Notes under the pieces: generated by a model | What the model was told of the DNA's origin: nothing | Database searches by the model: none | What the model saw: only the letters and a program-made list of their open reading frames with translations | Program-made: the position numbers and the translations under genes | Shown: piece after piece, positions 51,609 through 59,995 of the stretch | How positions within the stretch are numbered: position 1 is the first letter of the stretch | Layout of the letters: the number at the start of each line of letters is the position of its first letter | Source: Candidatus Saccharimonadota bacterium | Lineage (GTDB): Bacteria > Patescibacteriota > Saccharimonadia > Saccharimonadales > Saccharimonadaceae | NCBI GenBank assembly: GCA_905373835.1 | Contig: CAJPUN010000003.1 | Location: 62,001-126,000, forward strand | Length of the DNA stretch: 64,000 bases | Reading direction: 5' to 3'

Positions 51609-51617
51609 GGGCGAACG

Positions 51618-52853
51618 ATGACGATTACCACACGAGCCTGGACGGCTGTGGCGCGGCAGCGGCGTCGCAGCCTGACCATCGCCCTGATCATGACGCTGAT
51701 TTTCACGCTGCTGATCGGCACGCTGACGGTGCAGCAGACGATGGCGCAGCTGAAGCAATCGGTCGAGCGTAACGTCCGCGCCGGCTTTAGTATCGCCAGC
51801 AAGCAGCCGTCGGGCGAGGTGCCGATGGATATCGCGCAGCGGGTGCAGCGCCTGGACACGGTGAAAGCGCACAATTTCCAGGCAGAGACCACTGCGGGAC
51901 TGCCGGGTAAGCAGTTGATCGACACGGCAGACAGCGGCGTGCAACTGGATGCTGGGATCGCTGGCGAAGCGAAGGTGACGGGCGCGACAGAGAGTAATTT
52001 GCTGAGCGAATTTACTGGTCGATTTTACCAATTAGAGCAGGGCAAGCATTTGACCGAGCGCGATCAAAACACAGCCCTGATTCACAAAACCTTTGCCGAG
52101 AAAAATAGCATCAAACCAGGCGACAAGCTGGACATCACCAAAGACGGCCGGCGCGTGACGGTGACTGTCGTAGGGATCTTCAGCGGCAAAGGAGAAAAGC
52201 CGGCGGCCCTGCAGTCTGACATGGCAGAGAATCATCTCATCACCAACTTGGCTGCGGCGCAGCAGCTAGCGGGTAGCCAGCAACTGACACGGGCGACGTA
52301 TTTCGCCGAACAGCCACATCAGCTGAAGTCGTTAACGGACCGCGCTAAAAGCCTACCACACGTCGATTGGCAAAAATTTAGCCTCACAGACAACGGGGCC
52401 GTGTTTGCTGGTGTCCTCCAAAACATCGCTGGCATTCAAAACATAGTGACGATTGCTACCATCGGCGCAGCCGCGGCAGGGTTGGCAGTATTGTCACTGG
52501 TGCTGGTGTTCTGGGTGCGCGGCCGCTTGCATGAAATTGGCATCTTGCTGTCCATCGGCACATTGAAGCGGCAGATCATCAGGCAATTCCTGGTGGAACT
52601 CGCCATCATCGCCGCAGTCAGTTCGGTGTTCGCACTCGCCATCGGTTCGGTCGCCTCATCGCAAATTTCTACTGCCCTCACAGCGCAAACGCAAAGCCAA
52701 CGCATCGAAACAACCACGGTGCACGCCGCGCCGCCGGCGACCTACCTAGAGGCCTTCGCCTTTGGCTACATGGTTGTTCTGCTGTCAGCCATCGCTGCCA
52801 CCGCGCCAATCATGCGTCAATCACCAAAGCAAATTTTAGCAACATTAAGTTAG
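51618..52853 (+). CDS. ABC transporter permease, FtsX/MacB type
   Basis: A 411-residue paralogue of the preceding permease with the same layout. It has an N-terminal helix (SLTIALIMTLIFTLLIGTLTV), an extracellular domain (about 50-270) and three C-terminal helices starting IVTIATIGAAAAGLAVLSLVLVFW. The loop GRLHEIGILLSIGTLKRQI carries the FtsX signature. The two permeases presumably form a heterodimer. Gaps to its neighbours are 9 and 8 nt. Confidence 0.92.
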   Translation: MTITTRAWTAVARQRRRSLTIALIMTLIFTLLIGTLTVQQTMAQLKQSVERNVRAGFSIASKQPSGEVPMDIAQRVQRLDTVKAHNFQAETTAGLPGKQLIDTADSGVQLDAGIAGEAKVTGATESNLLSEFTGRFYQLEQGKHLTERDQNTALIHKTFAEKNSIKPGDKLDITKDGRRVTVTVVGIFSGKGEKPAALQSDMAENHLITNLAAAQQLAGSQQLTRATYFAEQPHQLKSLTDRAKSLPHVDWQKFSLTDNGAVFAGVLQNIAGIQNIVTIATIGAAAAGLAVLSLVLVFWVRGRLHEIGILLSIGTLKRQIIRQFLVELAIIAAVSSVFALAIGSVASSQISTALTAQTQSQRIETTTVHAAPPATYLEAFAFGYMVVLLSAIAATAPIMRQSPKQILATLS

Positions 52854-52861
52854 GAGGTAGT

Positions 52862-53527
52862 ATGTCACTACTTACACTACACGATATCGTTTATTCATAC
52901 CCAGGCGACACCAGCAATGTGCTGAATGGTATTAATTATCAATTTGAAAAGGGCACGTTCTACGCCATCGTCGGTAGTTCTGGGGCTGGTAAATCAACGC
53001 TGCTGGGGCTGCTAGCAGGATTGGACACGCCAACTGGCGGGCAGATTTTGTTCGACGATGAAGACATCGCCGAGCAGGGCTATTCGCACCATCGCAAGCA
53101 CAACATCTCGCTGGTGTTTCAGAATTATAATCTGATCGATTACTTGACGCCGCTGGAAAATTTGAAGCTGGTTAATGCCAAGGCCACCAACGAAACGTTG
53201 CATGCCATGGGGCTGGATGACGATCATATCAATCGCAACGTCATGAAACTGTCTGGCGGTCAGCAGCAGCGTGTGGCGATTGGGCGGGCGTTAGTATCCT
53301 CCGCACCGATCATCTTGGCGGATGAGCCAACTGGCAACCTGGACGAAACCACCGCTGTGGATATCATCACTATCCTGCGCCGGGCCGCTCACGAAAACGA
53401 CAAATGCGTCATCGTCGTCACCCACAGCAAACAGCTGGCTAAAGAGGCGGATGTGGTGTTGACACTCAAAAACAAATTACTCCAAAAAAGTAAGGAAGAT
53501 AAAAAATCAGCCCGCAAGAAAGCTTAG
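52862..53527 (+). CDS. ABC transporter ATP-binding protein (LolD/MacB type)
   Basis: A 221-residue ATPase for the two preceding permeases. Walker A is IVGSSGAGKSTLLGLL near residue 37. The Q-loop is LVFQNYNLIDYLTPLEN, the signature LSGGQQQRVAIGRAL, Walker B IILADEPTGNLDE and the switch His VVTHSKQLA. The conserved LDEPTGNLD-type segment is characteristic of the LolD/MacB class. The start has an AGGAGGT site 3-4 nt upstream. The C-terminal tail is strongly basic. This completes the two-component/ABC module. Confidence 0.96.
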   Translation: MSLLTLHDIVYSYPGDTSNVLNGINYQFEKGTFYAIVGSSGAGKSTLLGLLAGLDTPTGGQILFDDEDIAEQGYSHHRKHNISLVFQNYNLIDYLTPLENLKLVNAKATNETLHAMGLDDDHINRNVMKLSGGQQQRVAIGRALVSSAPIILADEPTGNLDETTAVDIITILRRAAHENDKCVIVVTHSKQLAKEADVVLTLKNKLLQKSKEDKKSARKKA

Positions 53528-53605
53528 TCGTGATAAGTTCTATGATGTATTGGTTGTAGTATGCTGCATGTTAGCGGAATGGGGCGAGGCCAAAGCATCC
53601 TTAGC

Positions 53606-54550
53606 TCACGACTGCTTCTTCATATACCTCGCGGTCTCCTCCCAAAGCGGGTTATCCTTGTATGGTACGCCATCGTGCGCCCAATACCACCAGAAGTATC
53701 CACCAACGTAGCGTGGAGTGTACCGCGGCATGGCATAATAATGCTGAAACAGCTGTAGTTTACGCGCCATCGGGGCATGCTCGCTGGGTGTGCCGCACTC
53801 GCCAATGCCAAGCTTGGCTTCTGGAAAGAGCATCTCAAGCTCAGTAAAGACCTGTCGCCAGTTGGGCTGGTAGCCATCGTTGTCATCGTCGTAGTAGCTG
53901 ACGAGGACATAATCGACGCCCTGCCTCAGATCATCTGGTAGGTATGTTTGTAGCCACTCTTTCATGCTCAGCGTACTCCCGTTTGACGGGAAGTAGTAGG
54001 GCACAAGCGCCGCCGCGGCATGCTTATCCTTAATGTATCGGTAGGCACTGGCCACCTTCGCGGCGGTAAGGTGCGGGTCTTCTTTGATCCACTCTTGGCC
54101 ATTCATTTCATTGCCAACCTCCCATATCGCTACATAGTGAGATAAATACTGGTAAGACTCAGCAAAGCGCTGCTGGTAGCGCTCAGTGCTGTAGCTGTGC
54201 ATATCAGAAGAATCAACGGGCTGGGCCATGATATCGGCCACGCGATGAATCGCCTTGAATAGCCCACGGTAACGCTGCGGTGATCTATCCTTAGACATAA
54301 CGATCCGCACCGTTGGTCGAGCAGGCAAACGCTGAAGAGCCTCCACGATATCAGCAAGCCGTCTCGTGCCCTCCCAGCTGTCGTCGATTGTCAGGCCATA
54401 GAGCATATGTGATGATGCATGATGAGAAGATGAATGGTTCGTGCTGCCTTGCGGGGTAGAGTGTGACGCTGGCGCTAGCACGCGCAGCAGCACATACATC
54501 AGCACGCAAAGTAATATAGCAAAACCAGCAATATGAACGTACTTTGGCAT
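53606..54550 (-). CDS. Membrane-anchored glycoside hydrolase-like protein
   Basis: A 314-residue protein with an N-terminal signal anchor (IAGFAILLCVLMYVLLRVL) and a Ser/His-rich linker, then a TIM-barrel-like domain. The pattern IWEVGNEMNG (near residue 147) resembles the acid/base NE motif of clan GH-A. GIGECGTPSEH (near 250) could supply the nucleophile Glu. Trp-rich YFWWYWAHDG near the end is typical of a sugar-binding barrel rim. The family cannot be named with certainty. It would act on surface or host polysaccharide. The start has AAGGAG, and TGATATACT lies upstream. Confidence 0.75.
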   Translation of the reverse strand: MPKYVHIAGFAILLCVLMYVLLRVLAPASHSTPQGSTNHSSSHHASSHMLYGLTIDDSWEGTRRLADIVEALQRLPARPTVRIVMSKDRSPQRYRGLFKAIHRVADIMAQPVDSSDMHSYSTERYQQRFAESYQYLSHYVAIWEVGNEMNGQEWIKEDPHLTAAKVASAYRYIKDKHAAAALVPYYFPSNGSTLSMKEWLQTYLPDDLRQGVDYVLVSYYDDDNDGYQPNWRQVFTELEMLFPEAKLGIGECGTPSEHAPMARKLQLFQHYYAMPRYTPRYVGGYFWWYWAHDGVPYKDNPLWEETARYMKKQS

Positions 54551-54571
54551 ATAATAAGCTCCTTACAAGGT

Positions 54572-54580
54572 AGTATATCA
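54572..54580 (-). promoter_or_regulatory. Extended -10 promoter of the glycoside hydrolase-like gene
   Basis: TGATATACT on the minus strand. The predicted start lies about 15 nt before the ATG, and the leader includes an AAGGAG site, so this unit is not leaderless. Confidence 0.5.
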
Positions 54581-54596
54581 AGACGCAGTTTTATAT

Positions 54597-54631
54597 CAAA
54601 AAAGGCGAATTTCGAAATTCGCCTTTTTTAC
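54597..54631. terminator. Symmetrical bidirectional terminator
   Basis: AAAAAAGGCGAATTT and AAATTCGCCTTTTTT form a nearly continuous palindrome with A- and T-runs. It insulates the minus-strand hydrolase promoter from the repeat region that follows. Confidence 0.85.
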
Positions 54632-54689
54632 CCTGTTTTTTCTCTGTTAGCGTGGGTTCTTTTTCTCTTCTTTTATATATATTTATATA

Positions 54690-54945
54690 TAATAGGAGAG
54701 AAATCGATATGGATGGATATAGAGATATAGCGATAAGTATAGATATAGATAGAATTATAGATAAGGATATAGATAGAGAAATATAGAGAAAGAGATGTAT
54801 AGATATATAGAAATAGATAGAGAAATAGTAGAGAAAGAAAGTTATAGAGATAAAGAGAGATGGGTATAAAGATATCGATACATAGAGAATAGATATAGTA
54901 TCGAGATATATTGGTATGTATATATAGAAATATGCTTATTACAGT
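54690..54945 (+). repeat. C-poor GATA/AGATAT low-complexity tract
   Basis: About 250 bases of irregular repeats of the ATAGAT, GATATA and AGAGAA type. The plus strand holds only about five C residues over this length, a striking strand asymmetry. The tract lies in the 520-base gap between the hydrolase and CPBP genes. No RNA gene or normal protein is recognised in it. A 25-codon frame at its left edge is listed separately. Confidence 0.85.
54709..54786 (+). CDS. Possible 25-residue Asp/Ile/Arg-rich peptide at the edge of the GATA tract
   Basis: ATG at 54709 lies 8 nt after AGGAGAG, and TATAAT ends at 54693. The frame reads MDGYRDIAIS then alternating acidic and aliphatic residues (IDIDRIIDKDIDREI) to a TAG. 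The alternation follows directly from the GATATA-type repeat, so it may be chance. No family is known. Confidence 0.2.
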   Translation: MDGYRDIAISIDIDRIIDKDIDREI

Positions 54946-55078
54946 GTATCTACTGCGAGCAGTATGAGAAAGGAGTAAAGCGCTCAGCTTCAGGTGTTAC
55001 CTACTTGACTCATGCAAAAAGATATGAATAGTTTTTATAATGGAGATGTTTTTCGCATAGACATTGCGTAAAATAAGA

Positions 55079-55831
55079 CTATGTTCCAAACGCGCAAAAT
55101 CGTACTGCATCGACCAACGCATGAGCTCCAATTGCAGAACTCAAATCACGTTTTCGTTGCATAATGGCAAACGGCAATCCAAACAACAGTGCCAACACCA
55201 CGACGCTGCTCAATGTGAAATTCGTTGCATCAAAATGTATCAAGACGTGTGGTAATACCATGATGGCATAGCACAAAAAATTATCGAACCTTGATAAGGC
55301 CCCATCCTTGATGCAGTAAACGGTCAGCGCAAAAAAGAAGAAACGAAAAATGATCTCCTCTGACACGCCGGCTTTGATCGCACGCAGGAACCACTCGGGT
55401 TCGATCGAAATATTAAATTCCATGGCGGATTTTGCCAAGAGGATGTTGATAACTGCCAGCGTCGCTCCTGCGATTACCGCGATGCCGACCGTTTTCATTA
55501 TCTCTTTTATGTTGGCGACCTTGAACAAGAGGATCTTGTTTTTGCTTTTCTTAAAGACGCTGGCGCCTCCGATGTACGCAACAATAGAACATGTCCCCAT
55601 GACAGCATGGGATGGCATGGCTAAACAGCCCAGGGCAACTCCTGCAAAAATATCATGCTTGGATGTATTTTTATTTTTTATAATAAAGAGGAGCGCTAGC
55701 GACAGCACGACTACAAACCACAATGCCTTCAGTCTCTCCGGGTTGAGCAAGGTTACAAGCCAGAGAGATATAAATGCTATGTTGATAGTTAGTAGTTTTA
55801 GTGTTTGATACTGGCTGGATTTCGATTGCAT
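55079..55831 (-). CDS. CPBP-family intramembrane metalloprotease
   Basis: A 250-residue membrane protein with about eight hydrophobic segments. The CPBP (type II CAAX protease/bacteriocin-immunity) motifs are EEIIFRFFFF (motif 1), MVLPHVLIHF (motif 2 His) and the final SAIGAHALVDAVRF (motif 3 His). Members process lipidated or membrane proteins, or give bacteriocin immunity. Base composition is AT-richer than the core genes. The start follows AAGAGA. It is monocistronic and lies next to the GATA-like tract. Confidence 0.85.
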   Translation of the reverse strand: MQSKSSQYQTLKLLTINIAFISLWLVTLLNPERLKALWFVVVLSLALLFIIKNKNTSKHDIFAGVALGCLAMPSHAVMGTCSIVAYIGGASVFKKSKNKILLFKVANIKEIMKTVGIAVIAGATLAVINILLAKSAMEFNISIEPEWFLRAIKAGVSEEIIFRFFFFALTVYCIKDGALSRFDNFLCYAIMVLPHVLIHFDATNFTLSSVVVLALLFGLPFAIMQRKRDLSSAIGAHALVDAVRFCAFGT

Positions 55832-56092
55832 TTATAATATCTCTTGCGCGGTTTTCGCTACTGTAATCAATATACCACCGATATCATAATATTGCCAAAT
55901 TTCATACTTGACACATTACACTGGCAGAATATTATTCAGTTCGATAAAATGCTAATAGTAAGTTTTGTGTACTATCCTGTTATCGTATAGATTTTGAAAT
56001 CAAAGAGTCTATCGATGGCTCGCCTATCGGGAACTTGACTTCCCTAGATTTTGTAGACTGACCGTTTTACAGTAGGGAGGAAGGGAGTAATA

Positions 56093-56806
56093 ATGATGAG
56101 TCTCGAAGAAACCGTGCACGATGCACAGATAAAAATATTGCGAGAATTGCTATTCTTGCCGACTGCTCATTTCGCTGCGTTGCAGCGAGCCACTGGGCTT
56201 GATAGCGACCATGTCAAATTTCATATCAAACGACTCGTGGCGTTGGGCTACGTGACGAAAACAGCTGATGGCTACATGCTTTCGATCAAAGGTAAAGAAT
56301 ACGCCAATAAGCTAGACACTGATGCTGGTGTGATTGAGCGTCAACCAAAGGTGGCTGTATTACTTGTTATTGAGCGCCAGCACCATAATGAGAAGCAATA
56401 CCTTCTGCAGCAGCGACTCAAGCATCCATACTATGGCTTTTGGGGTGCGCCGACCGGTAAGGTGCGCTGGGCGGAGTCTGTTGTTGAGGCGGCAGCACGT
56501 GAACTTGCTGAAGAGACAGGACTGCGCGGTACTTTTGTGCACCGCGGTGTCTATCACGAGCGGGTTCGTCACAGCCAAACAAATGAAATCGTTGAGGATA
56601 AATTATTTCATCTGATGTTTTGCGATGCCGTCTCGGGCACGATGGTCAAAGAATTTGAAGGCGGCAAAAATGCCTGGCGCACGCGCGAAGAGATGGAGAG
56701 TGAACCAAAGAAATATAAAAGCTTCATGCGCGAAATGGCGGCATGTATTGATGGGCACGGTGAACTAACAGAAGTGATATATGAATATGGCGCGACGGAA
56801 TTTTGA
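56093..56806 (+). CDS. Winged-helix domain fused to a Nudix domain
   Basis: A 237-residue protein. Residues 5-75 form a winged-helix domain (KILRELLFLPTAHFAALQRATGL, HVKFHIKRLVALGYVTK). Residues 85-210 are a Nudix domain with the box GKVRWAESVVEAAARELAEE then TGLRG. The order is the reverse of NrtR-type regulators (Nudix then wHTH). The Nudix box is nearly complete, so both hydrolysis and ligand sensing are possible. The start has a GGGAG site. The stop overlaps the next gene by 26 nt, indicating coupled expression with a deoxyribosyltransferase-like protein. Confidence 0.85.
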   Translation: MMSLEETVHDAQIKILRELLFLPTAHFAALQRATGLDSDHVKFHIKRLVALGYVTKTADGYMLSIKGKEYANKLDTDAGVIERQPKVAVLLVIERQHHNEKQYLLQQRLKHPYYGFWGAPTGKVRWAESVVEAAARELAEETGLRGTFVHRGVYHERVRHSQTNEIVEDKLFHLMFCDAVSGTMVKEFEGGKNAWRTREEMESEPKKYKSFMREMAACIDGHGELTEVIYEYGATEF

Positions 56807-57203
56807 ACCACCTCGGGCGGTGCTTTGCGGTTCATACACGCGTGACAGAGACGGACTTTTCCGGGTATATGATGAGCTTGTTGTAACTGGCTGCCAAGTT
56901 TTATCGCCACGACAGATACAGTTTGATGACGACCCAGCATTTGTGCGAAACGCTGCCGAGCAAGGTATGTCGCCACTAGAAATCGAAACATGGCATTTAT
57001 CAGCAATTTGTCAAGCAAATTTTGTGATGCTTCATGCTCCAGATGGCTATATTGGACTAAGCGCAGCAATGGAAATTGGCTTTGCTACGGCCCAAGAATG
57101 TCCAGTTTTTTCACGCACTGCACCACAGGATATTGCCTTACGCGGATTGGTGAAAGTTGTTCCAAGCGTATATGACGCCCTGCATGCAGCGCATCTCCGA
57201 TAA
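56781..57203 (+). CDS. Nucleoside 2-deoxyribosyltransferase-like protein
   Basis: A 140-residue Rossmann-like protein. The start RAVLCGSYTRDRDGLFRVYDELVVTGC and the end of the fold (QANFVMLHAPDGYIGLSAAMEIGFATAQECPVF) match the NDT superfamily. In that family a Glu in the AMEIGFA segment is catalytic. Such enzymes transfer or hydrolyse N-glycosidic bonds of deoxynucleosides or related ligands. It is coupled to the wHTH-Nudix gene, suggesting a shared nucleotide substrate, salvage or sanitation. Start choice between ATG 56781 and ATG 56787 is open. Confidence 0.8.
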   Translation: MNMARRNFEPPRAVLCGSYTRDRDGLFRVYDELVVTGCQVLSPRQIQFDDDPAFVRNAAEQGMSPLEIETWHLSAICQANFVMLHAPDGYIGLSAAMEIGFATAQECPVFSRTAPQDIALRGLVKVVPSVYDALHAAHLR

Positions 57204-57269
57204 ATGAGTCAGGGGCAATGCGTACATAATAAGAACGTATATCATGTTTATGTCATATCAGTAATAAAG

Positions 57270-57285
57270 TGGTATAATCATACGC
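57270..57285 (+). promoter_or_regulatory. Extended -10 promoter of the methyltransferase-Lnt fusion gene
   Basis: TGGTATAAT (57270-57278) ends 8 nt before the ATG at 57286, predicting a leaderless transcript. Confidence 0.7.
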
Positions 57286-59067
57286 ATGAAGAAGCATATG
57301 ATGTATAACCATATTCCTGATTTTTGTCTCTTCGGCTTCGGCTTTGCTGCTTTAGCAGTGGCGTGGACGTGGCCGGGGACAGTAGTGATTGCCAGCGAAT
57401 GGTGGCTGGTAGGTGCTGCTTGCATTGTTGTGGCTGTGTTTATAATGCATGCAACGATGCGCGCTTTGCGCCGAGCTGCAACCTCAACCAACCCGCTTGA
57501 TGAGCCAAGCGAGCTGCTCACCACGGGGCCGTTCAATTTCTCGCGCAATCCACTTTATCTTGCATATATCTTGGCGGTACTTGGTTGCGCGTTGGTGAGC
57601 GGCTCATGGCTGGCGCTGCTGTGCCCAGTGGTGTGCTTTGGCGTGCTAAACTGGCTCATTATTCCAATCGAAGAGCACGCCCTCCATCACGTCTTTGACG
57701 AGCGTTACGAGTGGTACTGCCGACGGGTGCGGCGCTGGCTTGTAGTGCCTATGGCGTGCGAGCACATGAAACCTATGCGCTTTATAACAATACGGCGAGC
57801 GGCTCGGCCATATATTTTTGCGGCGATATCTGGCATTGTTGTGGCAGGAACGGCTTTTGCCCCACATTGGCTTCTGCAGCTACCAGTATTTTTTGCATTG
57901 GCATTGCTATTTATAGCAGTGCGACGACTGTCGGGTATCCATCTTTATGGCGTTGGTGCTTGTTTCTTGCTGGCATGGCTCTTACCAACGACCTATTGGT
58001 ATTACTACATTATGTCGCCCGGCGTGGCATTTGGTGCAAGTGTTGGATGGGCGCTTTTGCAGGCTAATCTGTTTTGGATTATAGCTCTGCGTCGGTATAT
58101 TCGGACATACGGTGCTGTAGTGCTCTTTGTTATTGCATGGTGCACATTGACGTATATACGAACTCATGCACCAGTGGTAGAGGATTGGTGGATTCCTCAT
58201 CTTGGCTATAGCGTGTGGCGTAATAGCAGTATCACTGCGTGGAGTGCCTATGGCGGCGAAGCAGTGCTCGAAGCGATTGTATTACTTTGCGGCGTGAGTA
58301 TAGCGTGGCTAATAGTGCATGCTCGTATGAGCGTATGGATACGTATGAGCTGCGGGCTTGTTGTACTCGTGGCGATAGCAAATAGTATTGCTGTGCATAT
58401 GCCAGCCAAGCCACTCCCTCCAGTGATTGCACTCCAAAAGATGACACGTGGCGGCGTTGATATACCCGCTACTAAGGCTGATGTGGATGACCTCATACAT
58501 CTGACAAAGCGCGCAATTGCACAGTACCAATATCCTCATGCGACAATCGTCTGGCCAGAAAATTCTATCCCACCTGCACTGCACACAACAATTGCAGCCT
58601 TTGCACAAAGAGAATCGATCAACATCGTCTACCACACAACAGAAAAAGACGATACAAGAATATACAAAAAAGTCGCACTGGTAGATCAGTCTGGTCGCAG
58701 TATACTAACAAATTACAAAGCGCATCTTGCGCCAGATGAATCAATTGGTACAGCGCGTTATTCACGCGTAATTGCTACGCATAATGCTACGAAAGTTACG
58801 GCATATGTTTGCTATGACATACACTACCCAGATATTGTTGAGCGGCTCAAGGGGAGTGACGTTGCCTATATTCCAGTGAGTGATGCTGAGTATGGCTATC
58901 TGCAAAAGCAATTTCACGCAGCAGACAGTGTTATTCGTGCCAGGCAGGCGCAAACAGCCGTTGTTTTGGCGGGTACAGATGGGCCAACCATGATTATTAA
59001 TAGCAACGGTATCATCGTTGATCGCTTGATAGGGAATACTACTGGATTCGTTGGATATAGCAAATAA
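57286..59067 (+). CDS. Fusion of an isoprenylcysteine-methyltransferase-like domain with an Lnt-like N-acyltransferase
   Basis: A 593-residue membrane protein with two enzyme-like parts. Residues 1-150 resemble the PEMT/ICMT membrane methyltransferases: four helices and the motif LLTTGPFNFSRNPLYLAYIL, then IPIEEHALHHVFDERYEWYCRRVRRWL. Residues 165-390 are about seven helices as in apolipoprotein N-acyltransferase. Residues 400-593 form a nitrilase-fold domain with the triad E425 (WPENSIP), K478 (NYKAHLAP) and C509 (VCYDIHYPD). Lnt adds the third acyl chain to lipoproteins. The methyltransferase substrate is unknown. The frame is continuous with no sign of an assembly joint. Such a fusion is not one I know. 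Confidence 0.85.
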   Translation: MKKHMMYNHIPDFCLFGFGFAALAVAWTWPGTVVIASEWWLVGAACIVVAVFIMHATMRALRRAATSTNPLDEPSELLTTGPFNFSRNPLYLAYILAVLGCALVSGSWLALLCPVVCFGVLNWLIIPIEEHALHHVFDERYEWYCRRVRRWLVVPMACEHMKPMRFITIRRAARPYIFAAISGIVVAGTAFAPHWLLQLPVFFALALLFIAVRRLSGIHLYGVGACFLLAWLLPTTYWYYYIMSPGVAFGASVGWALLQANLFWIIALRRYIRTYGAVVLFVIAWCTLTYIRTHAPVVEDWWIPHLGYSVWRNSSITAWSAYGGEAVLEAIVLLCGVSIAWLIVHARMSVWIRMSCGLVVLVAIANSIAVHMPAKPLPPVIALQKMTRGGVDIPATKADVDDLIHLTKRAIAQYQYPHATIVWPENSIPPALHTTIAAFAQRESINIVYHTTEKDDTRIYKKVALVDQSGRSILTNYKAHLAPDESIGTARYSRVIATHNATKVTAYVCYDIHYPDIVERLKGSDVAYIPVSDAEYGYLQKQFHAADSVIRARQAQTAVVLAGTDGPTMIINSNGIIVDRLIGNTTGFVGYSK

Positions 59068-59220
59068 GAGCAGGTGCTTTGCGCGGCGTACAATAGCTTG
59101 AAGTGAGCCACGTATTTTCTTACTAGGTAAACAGGGATAAGGCATGCCGTGTTGGCGGTAAGGTGCTCATAATAATCTATAGTGTGATGAGAGATACGTA
59201 TGCCATCTCCAACAACCTAC

Positions 59221-59236
59221 TGCTATACTAGATACC
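59221..59236 (+). promoter_or_regulatory. Extended -10 promoter of the membrane protein gene at 59237
   Basis: TGCTATACT (59221-59229) ends 8 nt before the ATG at 59237. Confidence 0.65.
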
Positions 59237-59935
59237 ATGAATGTTATTGCACTTGCATTTGGCCTTGGCGTAGCTGGGTTTGATGTGTTTGGCGCAGTGC
59301 TGGTTGTGCTGCTGGTGGCAAGCAAACTACCCAAGCAAAGAATCGCTGCATTTGCGCTCGTCGTCTTAGCAGGAACAGTCACTGCTGGCGTAGCAGCATC
59401 GCTCCTGCTTGGCGGTAGTGCCGAGCTATTTGCCCAGGCACTCCATCGTGTACCAGCTTGTGTGTGGGTAGGCGCAGAAGGTGCGGCAAGTGTGGGGCTG
59501 CTTGGCTGGGCGGCGGCTCGCTTGTATAAACACATAAAATCGGGCAAGGAACCAAAGGAGTCTCAGGATAGCCGGGTCTTGCAGTGGCTGAGGCGCAGCA
59601 TTGTGCTTGGTGGCATTATCTATGCGGCCAGTGCCTTTACTGACCCATCATTCCTCGCAGTGATTGCTATAGCCAGCCGCGAACAGTCACTCTTTGTCGT
59701 TATCATAGCGCACGTGGTGTGGTTGCTTGTCAGCCAGGGGTTATTCTTTGGCCTTGTCATCGCGATTATGTGCGATAGACACCAGCCCCTCATAGCCTGG
59801 TTCGAGCGGGTGCGAGCCCGATACAGCACGCTCATTCGCTCGAGCATTACAGCAGTTATCATACTGTGCGGGCTTATTCTGCTCGCAGATATGGCAACCT
59901 TCTTGCTGAGTGGCCATTGGCTACTGCCTGAGTAG
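59237..59935 (+). CDS. Six-helix membrane protein, possibly LysE/GAP-like
   Basis: A 232-residue membrane protein with about six hydrophobic helices in a 3+3 arrangement split by a charged loop (LYKHIKSGKEPKESQDSRVLQWL). Helix 1 has GLGVAGFDVFGAVLVVLLV and the fourth helix is followed by SAFTDPSFLAVIAIA. The layout is reminiscent of the LysE/GAP-type small exporter superfamily, but no diagnostic motif confirms it. The start is set by the leaderless promoter. It is monocistronic, in a run of short independent units. Confidence 0.6.
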   Translation: MNVIALAFGLGVAGFDVFGAVLVVLLVASKLPKQRIAAFALVVLAGTVTAGVAASLLLGGSAELFAQALHRVPACVWVGAEGAASVGLLGWAAARLYKHIKSGKEPKESQDSRVLQWLRRSIVLGGIIYAASAFTDPSFLAVIAIASREQSLFVVIIAHVVWLLVSQGLFFGLVIAIMCDRHQPLIAWFERVRARYSTLIRSSITAVIILCGLILLADMATFLLSGHWLLPE

Positions 59936-59983
59936 TGGGCAGTAACTATCACCCAGCAACATGACACTCGCCGTGTATTCTTG

Positions 59984-59995
59984 TATAATAGCACT
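59984..59995 (+). promoter_or_regulatory. -10 promoter of the DUF1697 gene
   Basis: TATAAT (59984-59989) ends 7 nt before the ATG at 59996. An upstream in-frame TTG at 59981 would lie ahead of the transcript. Confidence 0.6.
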
